Origin: Bombus terrestris
Taxonomy: Eukaryota; Arthropoda; Insecta; Hymenoptera; Apidae
Direction of reading: 5' to 3'
NCBI RefSeq assembly: GCF_910591885.1
Contig: NW_025963548.1
Span: 6,873,501 to 6,937,500 of the forward strand
Length of the DNA: 64,000 nt
Under the pieces are notes generated by a model. It ran no database searches, was not told where the DNA came from, and saw only the letters and a program-made list of their open reading frames with translations. A program made the position numbers and the translations under genes. Numbering within the stretch: the first letter of the stretch is position 1; every line of letters starts with the position of its first letter. This document shows positions 13,945 to 26,900 of this stretch, piece by piece.

Positions 13945-14964
13945 TAACGCTATACGTCCTATAGTGTTGCAACATAACGTTATGCGTTATAACGTAATAG
14001 TTCATAACGTTATACGTCATATAGTAATGCAATATAACGTTATACGTCCTATAGTGATGCAATATAACGTTATGCGTTACAACGTAATAGCTCATAACAT
14101 TGTACGTCATATAGTGATGCAATATAACGTTATACATTATAACGCAATAGTATATGACGCTATACGTCCTATAGTGAGTCAATATAACGTTATACGTTAT
14201 TATTGTAATAGTTCATAACGGAATACTTCATATAGTGGTGCAATATACCGTTATACGTTATAACGTAATAGTTCATAACGGTATACTTCATATAGTGATG
14301 CAATATGACGTTATGCGTTATAACACTAATAGTTCATAATGTTATACGGCATATAGTAATGCAATATAACGTTATGCGTTATAACGTAATATTTCATAAC
14401 GTTATACGACATATAGTAATGCAATATAACGTTATACGTTATAACGTAGTAGCACATAACGTGATACGTCGTATAGTGATGCAATATAACGTTATACGTC
14501 CTATAGTGATGCAACATAACGTTATACGATATTACGTAATAGTACAAAACGTTATACGTCACATGGTGATGCAATATAGCGTTATACGTCATAACGTAAT
14601 AGTTCATAACGGTATACTTCATATAGTGATGCAATATAACGTTATACGTCCTATAGTGATGCAATGTAACGCTATACGTTATTACGTATTATTTCAAAAC
14701 GATATACGTCACATGGTGATGCAACATAGTGTTGTACGTCATAACGTAATAGTATATAACGTTATACGTCCTATAGTGATGGAACATAACGTTGTACGTC
14801 CTATAGTCATGCAATATAACGTTATACGTTACAACGTAATAGTTCATAACGTTGTACGTCATATAGTGATGCAATATACCGTTATACGACCTATAGACTT
14901 GCAATATAACGTTATACGTTGTAATGTAATAGTTCATAGCGGTATACTTCATATAGTGATGCAA
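13945..14964. repeat. ~2 kb duplicated segment, copy 2
   Basis: This copy is shorter than copy 1 by 90 bp (three monomers, equivalent to about 12,220-12,310) and by 61 bp (equivalent to about 12,845-12,905). It also has a private GTGAGTC in place of GTGAGGC near 14,178. The losses are close to whole monomer numbers, as expected from in-register slippage or unequal exchange. Confidence 0.83.
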
Positions 14965-17150
14965 TATAACGTTATACGTTATTGCGTATTAGTTCAAAAC
15001 GTTATACGTCACATAGTGATGCAATATAACGTTATACGCCCTATAGTGATGCAATATAACGTTATACGTTATTGCGTATTAGTTCAAAACGTTATACGTC
15101 ACATGGTGACGCAATATAGCGTTATACGTCATAACGTAATAGTATATAACGTTATACGTCCTATAGTGATGCAACATAATGTTATACGTTATAACGTAAT
15201 AGTTCATGACGGTATACTTCATATAGTGATGCAATGTAACGCTATACGTTATTACGTATTAGTTCAAAACGTTATACGTCACATGGTGATGCAATATAAC
15301 GTTATACGTTATAATGTAATATTTCAAAACGGTATAATTCATATAGTGATGCAATATAACGTTATACGTCATAGAGTGATGCAATATAACGTTATACGTC
15401 ATAGAGTGAAGCAATATAACGTTATACGTCATAGAGTGATGCAATATAACGTTATGCGCTATAACGTAGTAGCATATAACGTTATACGTCATATAGTGAT
15501 GCAATATAACGTTATACGTCCTATAGTGATGCATTATAACGTTATGCGTTATAACGTAGTAGTTCATAACGTCATACGTCATATAGTAATGCAATTTAAC
15601 GTTATACTCCTTTAGTGATGCAATATAGCGTTATACGTCATAACGTAATATTATATAACGTTATACGTCATATGGTGAGGCAAAATAACGTTATGCGTTA
15701 TAACGTAATAGTTCATAACGATATGCGTCATATAGTGATGCAATATAACGTTATGCGTTTTAACGTAATAGTTCATAACGTTATACGTCATATAGTAATG
15801 CAATATAACGTTATACGTCCTATAGTGATGCAATATAACGTTATGCGTTATAACGTAATAGTTCATAACGTTATACGTCATATAGTAATGCAATATAACG
15901 TTATACGTTATAACGTATAGCATATAACGTTATACGTCATACAGTTATGCAATATAACGTTATACGTCCTATAGTGATGCAATGTAACGTTATACGTTAC
16001 TATGTAATAGTACAAAACGTTATACGTCACATGGTGATGCAATATAACGTTATACGGTATAATGTAATAGTTCATAACGGTATACTTCATGTAGTGATGC
16101 AATATAACGTTATGCGTTTTAACGTAATAGTTCATAACGTTATACGTCACATAGTAATGCAATATAACGTTATACGTCCTATAGTGATGCAATATAACGT
16201 TATGCGTTATAACGTAATAGTTCATAACGTTATACGTCATATAGTAATGCAATATAACGTTATACGTTATAACGTATAGCATATAACGTTATACGTCATA
16301 TAGTGATGCAATATAACGTTATACGTCCTATAGTGATGCAATATAACGTTATACGTTATTGCGTATTAGTTCAAAACGTTATACGTCACATGGTGACGCA
16401 ATATAGCGTTATACGTCATAACGTAATAGTATATAACGTTATACGTCCTATAGTGATGCAACATAATGTTATACGTTATAACATAATATTTCATAACGGT
16501 ATACTTCATATAGTGATGCAATGTAACGCTATACGTTATTACGTATTAGTTCAAAACGTTATACGTCACATGGTGATGCAATATAACGTTATACGTTATA
16601 ATGTAATATTTCAAAACGGTATAATTCATATAGTGATGCAATATAACGATATATGTCATAGAGTGATGCAATATAACGTTATACGTCATAGAGTGATGCA
16701 ATATAACGTTATACGTCATAGAGTGATGCAATATAACGTTATGCGCTATAACGTAGTAGCATATAACGTTATACGTCATATAGTGATGCAATCTAACGTT
16801 ATACGTCCTATAGTGATGCATTATAACGTTATGCGTTATAACGTAGTAGTTCATAACGTCATAGTCATATAGTAATGCAATTTAACGTTATACTCCTTTA
16901 GTGATGCAATATAGCGTTATACGTCATAACGTAATATTATATAACGTTATACGTCATATGGTGAGGCAATATAACGTTATGCGTTATAACGTAATAATTC
17001 ATAACGATATGCGTCATATAGTGATGCAATATACCGTTATACATTACAACGCAATAGTATTAGACGCTATACGTCCTATAGTGATGCAATATAACGATAT
17101 ACGTCCTATAGTGATGCAATATAACGTTATACCTTATTACGTAATAGTAC
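14965..17150. repeat. Left-type satellite block with CATAGAG runs
   Basis: This block combines CACATGG monomers, CATAGAG runs near 15,370-15,450 and 16,650-16,740, the short CTCCTTTAGTG monomer near 15,607 and 16,887, and 29-bp landmark monomers near 15,916 and 16,277. The part from about 16,095 to 17,240 reappears at 19,961-21,106 (offset 3,866). From 17,401 to about 17,930 the match resumes at an offset of 3,775, ending near 21,700. Confidence 0.8.
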
Positions 17151-18360
17151 AAAACGTTATACGTCATATAGTGATGCAATATAACGTTATGCGTTTTAAC
17201 GTAATAGTTCATAACGTTATACGTCATATAGTAATGCAATATAACGTTATACGTCCTATAGTGATGCAATATAACGTTATACCTTATTACGTAATAGTAC
17301 AAAACGTTATACGTCATATAGTGATGCAATATAACGTTATGCGTTTTAACGTAATAGTTCATAACGTTATACGTCATATAGTAATGCAATATAACGTTAT
17401 ACGTCCTATAGTGGTGCAATATAACGTTATACGTTACGATGTAATAGTACAAAACGTTATACGTCACATGGTGATGCAATATAACGTTATACGGTTTACT
17501 GTAATAGTTCATAACGGTATACTTCATGTAGTGATGCAATATAACGTTATACGTCCTATAGCGATGCAATATTTCGTTATACGATATTACGTAATAGTAC
17601 AAAACTTTATACGTCACATGGTGATGCAATATAACGTTATACGTTATAATGTAGTAGCTTATAACGGTATACTTGATATAGTGATGCAATATAACATTAT
17701 ACGTCCTATAGTGATGCAATGTAACGCTATACGTTATTACGTAATAGTACAAAACGTTATACGTCAAATAGTGATGCAATATAACATTACACGTCCTATA
17801 GTGATGCAATATAACGTTATACGTCCTATAGTGATGCAATATAACGTTATACGTCCTATAGTGGTGCAATATAACGATATACGTCCTATGCATGATGCAA
17901 TATACCGTTATGCGTTATAACGTAATAGTTCTTAACGTTATACGTCATATAGTGATGCAATATACCTTTATACATTATAACGCAATAGTATTAGACGCTA
18001 TACGTCCTATAGTGATGCAATATAACGTTACACGTCCTATAGTGATGCAATATAACGTCATGCGTTACAACGTAATAGTTCATAACGTTGTACGTCATAT
18101 AGTGATGCAATATACCGTTATACATTATAGCGCAATAGTATATGACGCTATACGTCCTATAGTGATGCAATATAACGTTATACGTTATAACGTAATAGTA
18201 TATAACGTTATACGTCATATAGTGATGCAATATAATGTTATACGTTATATCGTAATAGTGTATAACGTTATACTTCATATACTGAGGCAATATAATGTTA
18301 TACGTCCTATAGTGATGCAATATAACGTTATACGTTATAATGTAATAGTTCATAACGTTA

Positions 18361-18680
18361 TACGTCATATACTGATGCAATTAAAGTTATTCGTTATTAC
18401 GTAGTGGTTCAAAACGCTAAACATCATATAGTGAAGCAATATAACGTTATTCGTTATTACGTAATAGTACGAAACGTTATACGTCATATAGTGATGCAAT
18501 ATGACGTTATACGTCCTATAGTGATGCAATATAACGTTAGGTGTTATAACGTCATAGATCATAACGTTATACGTCATATGGTGAGGCAATATAACGTTAT
18601 GCGTTATAACGTAATAGTTCATAACGTTAAACGTCATATAGTAATGCAATATAACGTTATACGTTATAACGTATAGCATA
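18361..18680. repeat. Landmark cassette, long form (undeleted monomer), copy 1
   Basis: This cassette has an ACTGATGCAATTAAAG start, a near-complete 29-bp class B monomer (18,381-18,409), a CGCTAAACATC unit, and then the GTTAGGTGTTATAACG and TCATAGATCAT unit. It has a twin at 25,145-25,464. In all fifteen copies from 23.2 kb onward the 21 bp at 18,389-18,409 are missing. The long form therefore looks ancestral. Confidence 0.85.
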
Positions 18681-20855
18681 CTACGTTATACGTCATATAG
18701 TGATGCAATATGACGTTTTACGTCCTATTGTGATGCAATATATCGTTATACGTCACATGGTGATGCAATATAACGTTATACGTTATAATGTAATATTTCA
18801 TAACGGTATACTTCATATAGTGGTGCAATATAACGATATACGTCCTATCGTGATGCAATATAACGTTATGCGTTATAACGTAATAGTTCATAACGTTAAA
18901 CGTCACATAGTAATGCAATATAACGTTATACGTTATAACGTAATAGCACATAACGTTATACGTCCTATAGTAATGCAATATAACGTTATACTAATTTAGT
19001 GATGCAATATAACGTTATGCGTTAGAACGTAATAGTTCATAACGGTATACATCATATAGTGATGCAATGTAACGCTATACGTTATTACGTATTAGTTCAA
19101 AACGTTATACGTCACATGGTGATGCAATATAACGTTATACATTATAATGTAATATTTCAAAACGGTATAATTCATATTGTGATGCAATATAACGTTATAC
19201 GTCATAGAGTGATGCAATATAACGTTATACGTCATAGAGTGATGCAATATAACGTTATACGTCATAGAGTGATGCAATATAACGTTGTACGTTATTGCGT
19301 ATTTGTTCAAAACGTTATACGTCACATGGTGATGCAATATAGCGTTATACGTCATATAGTGATGCAATATAACTTTATACGTTATTACGTATTAGTACAA
19401 ATCGTTATACGTCACATGGTGATGCAATATAGCGTTATACGTCATAACGTAATAGTATATAACGTTATACGTCCTATAGTGATGCAACATAATGTTATAC
19501 GTTATAACGTAATAGTTCATAACGGTATACTTCATATAGTGATGCAATGTAACGCTATACGTTATTACGTATTAGTTCAAAACGTTATACGTCCTATAGT
19601 GATGCAATATAACGTTATACGTCCTATAGTGATGCAATAAAACGTTATACGTCCTATGCATGATGCAATATACCGTTATGCGTTATAACGTAACAGTTCA
19701 TAACGTTATACGTCATATAGTGATGCAATATACCTTTATACATTATAACGCAATAGTATTAGACGCTATACGTCCTATAGTGATGCAATATAACGTTACA
19801 CGTCCTATAGTGATGCAATATAACGTCATGCGTTACAACGTAATAGTTCATAACGTTGTACGTCATATTGTGATGCAATATACCGTTATACATTATAGCG
19901 CAATAGTATATGACGCTATACGTCCTATAGTGATGCAATATAACGTTATACGTAATATAGTGATGCAATATAACGTTATGCGTTTTAACGTAATAGTTCA
20001 TAACGTTATACGTCACATAGTAATGCAATATAACGTTATACGTCCTATAGTGATGCAATATAACGTTATGCGTTATAACGTAATAGTTCATAACGTTATA
20101 CGTCATATAGTAATGCAATATAACGTTATACGTTATAACGTATAGCATATAACGTTATACGTCATATAGTGATGCAATATAACGTTATACGTCCTATAGT
20201 GATGCAATATAACGTTATATGTTATTGCGTATTAGTTCAAAACGTTATACGTCACATGGTGACGCAATATAGCGTTATACGTCATAACGTAATAGTATAT
20301 AACGTTATACGTCCTATAGTGATGCAACATAATGTTATACGTTATAACGTAATAGTTCATAACGGTATACTTCATATAGTGATGCAATGTAACGCTATAC
20401 GTTATTACGTATTAGTTCAAAACGTTATACGTCACATGGTGATGCAATATAACGTTATACGTTATAATGTAATATTTCAAAACGGTATAATTCATATAGT
20501 GATGCAATATAACGTTCTACGTCATAGAGTGATGCAATATAACGTTATACGTCATAGAGTGATGCAATATAACGTTATACGTCATAGAGTGATGCAATAT
20601 AACGTTATGCGCTATAACGTAGTAGCATATAACGTTATACGTCATATAGTGATGCAATATAACGTTATACGTCCTATAGTGATGCGTTATAACGTTATGC
20701 GTTATAACGTAGTAGTTCATAACGTCATAGTCATATAGTAATGCAATTTAACGTTATACTCCTTTAGTGATGCAATATAGCGTTATACGTCATAACGTAA
20801 TATTATATAACGTTATACGTCATATGGTGAGGCAATATAACGTTATGCGTTATAA

Positions 20856-21756
20856 CGTAATAATTCATAACGATATGCGTCATATAGTGATGCAATATAC
20901 CGTTATACACTATAACGCAATAGTATTAGACGCTATACGTCCTATAGTGATGCAATATAACGATATACGTCCTATAGTGATGCAATATAACGTTATACCT
21001 TATTACGTAATAGTACAAAACGTTATACGTCATATAGTGATGCAATATAACGTTATGCGTTTTAACGTAATAGTTCATAACGTTATACGTCATATAGTAA
21101 TGCAATATAACGTTATACGTTATAACGTATAGCATATAACGTTATACGTCATATAGTTATGCAATATAACGTTATACGTCCTATAGTGGTGCAATATAAC
21201 GTTATACGTTACGATGTAATAGTACAAAACGTTATACGTCACATGGTGATGCAATATAACGTTATACGGTTTACTGTAATAGTTCATAACGGTATACTTC
21301 ATGTAGTGATGCAATATAGCGTTATACGTCCTATAGCGATGCAATATTTCGTTATACGATATTACGTAATAGTACAAAACTTTGTACGTCACATGGTGAT
21401 GCAATATAACGTTATACGTTATAATGTAGTAGCTTATAACGGTATACTTGATATAGTGATGCAATATAACATTATACGTCCTATAGTGATGCAATGTAAC
21501 GCTATACGTTATTACGTAATAGTACAAAACGTTATACGTCAAATAGTGATGCAATATAACATTACACGTCCTATAGTGATGCAATATAACGTTATACGTC
21601 CTATGGTGATGCAATATAACGTTATACGTCCTATAGTGGTGCAATATAACGATATACGTCCTATGCATGATGCAATATACCGTTATGCGTTATAACGTAA
21701 TAGTTCATAACGTTATACGTCATATAGTAATGCAATATAACATTATGCGTTACAAC
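20856..21756. repeat. ~900-bp segment present only in duplication copy 1
   Basis: The two large copies are collinear on either side, but this stretch is absent from copy 2 at the junction near 27,640. It is about 30 monomers long. It includes GCGTTTTAACG monomers, a pentamer set and the 31-bp GCATGATGC landmark at 21,665. The block starting near 33,787 is closer to the right edge of this segment (21,712 onward) than to the 27.6 kb junction, so the longer form existed when that block was copied. Confidence 0.8.
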
Positions 21757-23933
21757 GTAATAGTTCATAACGTTATACGTCATATAGTGGTGCAATATAC
21801 CGTTATACATTATAACACAATAGTTTATAACGTCATACGTCATATAGTAATGCAATATAACGTTATACGTCCTATAGTGATGCAATATAACGTTATGCGT
21901 TGTAACGTAATGGTTCATAACGTTGTACGTCATATAGTGATGCATTATAAAGTTATTCCTTCATAGCGCAATAATATATAACGTTATACGTCATAAAGTG
22001 ATGCAATATGACGTTATATGTCCTATAGTGATGCAATATAACGTTAGGTGTTATAACGTCATAGATCATAACGTTATACGTGATATGGTGAGGCAATATA
22101 ACGTTATGCGTTATAACGTAATAGTTCATAACGTTATACGTCATATAGTAATGCAATATATCGTTATACGTTATAACGTATAGCATATAACGTTATACGT
22201 CATATAGTGATGCAATATGACGTTATACGTCCTATTGTGATGCAATATAACGTTATACGTTACTATGTAATAGTACAAAACGTTATACGTCACATGGTGA
22301 TGCAATAAAACGTTATACGGTATAATGTAATAGTTCATAACGGTATACTTCATGTAGTGATGCAATATAACGTTATACGTCCTATAGTGATGCAATATAA
22401 CGTTATACGTCCTATAGTGATGCAATGTAACGTTATACGTCCTATGTGTGATGCAATATACCGTTATGCGTTATAACGTAATAGTTCATAACGTTATACG
22501 TCATATAGTGATGCAATATACAGTTATACATTATAACGCAATAGTATTAGACGCTATACGTCCTATAGTGCTGCAATATAACGTTATACGTCCTATAGTG
22601 ATGCAATATAACGTTATGCGTTACAACGTAATAGTTCATAACGTTGTACGCCATATAGTGATGCAATATACCGTTATACATTATAGCGCAATAGTGTATG
22701 ACGCTATACGTCCTATAGTGATGCAATATAACGTTATACGTCCTATAGTGATGCAATATAACGTTAAACGTCCTATAGTGATGCAATGTAACGTTATACG
22801 TCATATAGTAATGCAATATAACGTTATGCGTTACAACGTAATAGTTCATAACGTTATACGTCATATAGTGGTGCAATATACCGTTATACATTATAACACA
22901 ATAGTTTATAACGTTATACGTGATATAGTAATGCAATATAACGTTATACGTCCTATAGTGATGCAATATAACGTTATGCGTTATAACGTAATGGTTCATA
23001 ACGTTATGCGTCATATAGTGATGGAATATACCGTTATACATTATAACGCAATAGAATATGACGCTATACGTCCTATAGTGTTGCAACATAACGTTATGCG
23101 TTATAACGTAATAGTTCATAACGTTATACGTCATATAGTGATGCAATATAATGTTATACGTCCTATAGTGATGCAATATAACGTTATAGGTTATAATGTA
23201 ATAGTTCATAACGTTATACGTCATATACTGATGCAATTAAAGTTCAAAACGCTAAACGTCATATAGTGAAGCAATATAACGTTATTCGTTTTTACGTAAT
23301 AGTACAAAACGTTATACGTCATATAGTGAGGCAATATACCGTTATACATCATATAGTGGTGCAATATACCGTTATACATTATAACACAATAGTTTATAAC
23401 GTTTACGTCCTATAGTAATGTAATATAACGTTATGCATCATATAGTAATGCAATATAAAGTTATTCCTTCATAGCGCAATAATATATAACGTTATACGTC
23501 ATAAAGTGATGCAATATGACGTTATACGTCCTATAGTGATGCAATATAACGTTAGGTGTTATAACGTCATAGATCATAACGTTATACGTCATATGGTGAG
23601 GCAATATAACGTTATGCGTTATAAGGTAATAGTTCATAACGTTATACGTCATATAGTAATGCAATATAACGTTATACGTTATAACGTATAGCATATAACG
23701 TTATACGTCATATAGTGATGCAATATGACGTTATACGTCCTATTGTGATGCAATATAACGTTATACGTTACTATGTAATAGTACAAAACGTTATACGTCA
23801 CATGGTGATGCAATATAACGTTATACGGTTTACTGTAATAGTTCATAACGGTATACTTCATGTAGTGATGCAATATAACGTTATACGTCCTATAGCGATG
23901 CAATATTTCGTTATACGATATTACGTAATAGTA

Positions 23934-26900
23934 CAAAACGTTATACGTCATATAGTGATGCAATATAACGTTATGCGTTTTAACGTAATAGTTCATAACG
24001 TTATACGTCATATAGTAATGCAATATAACGTTATACGTCCTATAGTGATGCAATATAACGTTATACCTTATTACGTAATAGTACAAAACGTTATACGTCA
24101 TATAGTGATGCAATATAACGTTATGCGTTTTAACGTAATAGTTCATAACGTTATACGTCATATAGTAATGCAATATAACGTTATACGTCCTATAGTGGTG
24201 CAATATAACGTTATACGTTACGATGTAATAGTACAAAACGTTATACGTCACATGGTGATGCAATATAACGTTATACGGTTTACTGTAATAGTTCATAACG
24301 GTATACTTCATGTAGTGATGCAATATAACGTTATACGTCCTATAGCGATGCAATATTTCGTTATACGATATTACGTAATAGTACAAAACTTTATACGTCA
24401 CATGGTGATGCAATATAACGTTATACGTTATAATGTAGTAGCTTATAACGGTATACTTGATATAGTGATGCAATATAACATTATACGTCCTATAGTGATG
24501 CAACGTAACGCTATACGTTATTACGTAATAGTACAAAACGTTATACGTCAAATAGTGATGCAATATAACATTACACGTCCTATAGTGATGCAATATAACG
24601 TTATACGTCCTATAGTGATGCAATATAACGTTATACGTCCTATAGTGGTGCAATATAACGATATACGTCCTATGCATGATGCAATATACCGTTATGCGTT
24701 ATAACGTAATAGTTCTTAACGTTATACGTCATATAGTGATGCAATATACCTTTATACATTATAACGCAATAGTATTAGACGCTATACGTCCTATAGTGAT
24801 GCAATATAACGTTACACGTCCTATAGTGATGCAATATAACGTCATGCGTTACAACGTAATAGTTCATAACGTTGTACGTCATATAGTGATGCAATATACC
24901 GTTATACATTATAGCGCAATAGTATATGACGCTATACGTCCTATAGTGATGCAATATAACGTTATACGTTATAACGTAATAGCATATAACGTTATACGTC
25001 CTATAGTGATGCAATATAATGTTATACGTTATATCGTAATAGTGTATAACGTTATACTTCATATACTGAGGCAATATAATGTTATACGTCCTATAGTGAT
25101 GCAATATAACGTTATACGTTATAATGTAATAGTTCATAACGTTATACGTCATATACTGATGCAATTAAAGTTATTCGTTATTACGTAGTGGTTCAAAACG
25201 CTAAACATCATATAGTGAAGCAATATAACGTTATTCGTTATTACGTAATAGTACGAAACGTTATACGTCATATAGTGATGCAATATGACGTTATACGTCC
25301 TATAGTGATGCAATATAACGTTAGGTGTTATAACGTCATAGATCATAACGTTATACGTCATATGGTGAGGCAATATAACGTTATGCGTTATAACGTAATA
25401 GTTCATAACGTTAAACGTCATATAGTAATGCAATATAACGTTATACGTTATAACGTATAGCATACTACGTTATACGTCATATAGTGATGCAATATGACGT
25501 TTTACGTCCTATTGTGATGCAATATATCGTTATACGTCACATGGTGATGCAATATAACGTTATACGTTATAATGTAATATTTCATAACGGTATACTTCAT
25601 ATAGTGGTGCAATATAACGATATACGTCCTATCGTGATGCAATATAACGTTATGCGTTATAACGTAATAGTTCATAACGTTAAACGTCACATAGTAATGC
25701 AATATAACGTTATACGTTATAACGTAATAGCACATAACGTTATACGTCCTATAGTAATGCAATATAACGTTATACTAATTTAGTGATGCAATATAACGTT
25801 ATGCGTTAGAACGTAATAGTTCATAACGGTATACATCATATAGTGATGCAATATAACGCTATACGTTATTACGTATTAGTTCAAAACGTTATACGTCACA
25901 TGGTGATGCAATATAACGTTATACATTATAATGTAATATTTCAAAACGGTATAATTCATATTGTGATGCAATATAACGTTATACGTCATAGAGTGATGCA
26001 ATATAACGTTATACGTCATAGAGTGATGCAATATAACGTTATACGTCATAGAGTGATGCAATATAACGTTGTACGTTATTGCGTATTTGTTCAAAACGTT
26101 ATACGTCACATGGTGATGCAATATAGCGTTATACGTCATATAGTGATGCAATATAACTTTATACGTTATTACGTATTAGTACAAATCGTTATACGTCACA
26201 TGGTGATGCAATATAGCGTTATACGTCATAACGTAATAGTATATAACGTTATACGTCCTATAGTGATGCAACATAATGTTATACGTTATAACGTAATAGT
26301 TCATAACGGTATACTTCATATAGTGATGCAATGTAACGCTATACGTTATTACGTATTAGTTCAAAACGTTATACGTCCTATAGTGATGCAATATAACGTT
26401 ATACGTCCTATAGTGATGCAATAAAACGTTATACGTCCTATGCATGATGCAATATACCGTTATGCGTTATAACGTAACAGTTCATAACGTTATACGTCAT
26501 ATAGTGATGCAATATACCTTTATACATTATAACGCAATAGTATTAGACGCTATACGTCCTATAGTGATGCAATATAACGTTACACGTCCTATAGTGATGC
26601 AATATAACGTCATGCGTTACAACGTAATAGTTCATAACGTTGTACGTCATATTGTGATGCAATATACCGTTATACATTATAGCGCAATAGTATATGACGC
26701 TATACGTCCTATAGTGATGCAATATAACGTTATACGTAATATAGTGATGCAATATAACGTTATGCGTTTTAACGTAATAGTTCATAACGTTATGCGTCAC
26801 ATAGTAATGCAATATAACGTTATACGTCCTATAGTGATGCAATATAACGTTATGCGTTATAACGTAATAGTTCATAACGTTATACGTCATATAGTAATGC

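Larger units (their letters stand above)
17150..23818. repeat. ~6.7 kb tandem segmental duplication, copy 1
   Basis: From about 17,150 to 20,850 the sequence recurs at an offset of 6,784. From about 21,756 to 23,818 it recurs at an offset of 5,884. The intervening ~900 bp (20,856-21,756) have no counterpart in the second copy. Only scattered substitutions separate the copies, for example AACGTTCTACG near 20,515 against AACGTTATACG near 27,299, and TGATATGG near 22,082 against TCATATGG near 27,966. Confidence 0.9.

Noticed and set aside
18535..18570. Transposable-element remnant in the cassette (GTTAGGTGTTATAACG)
   Set aside because: It keeps the monomer rhythm and aligns with class B units, with no terminal repeats or target-site duplication. 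It is a diverged monomer.
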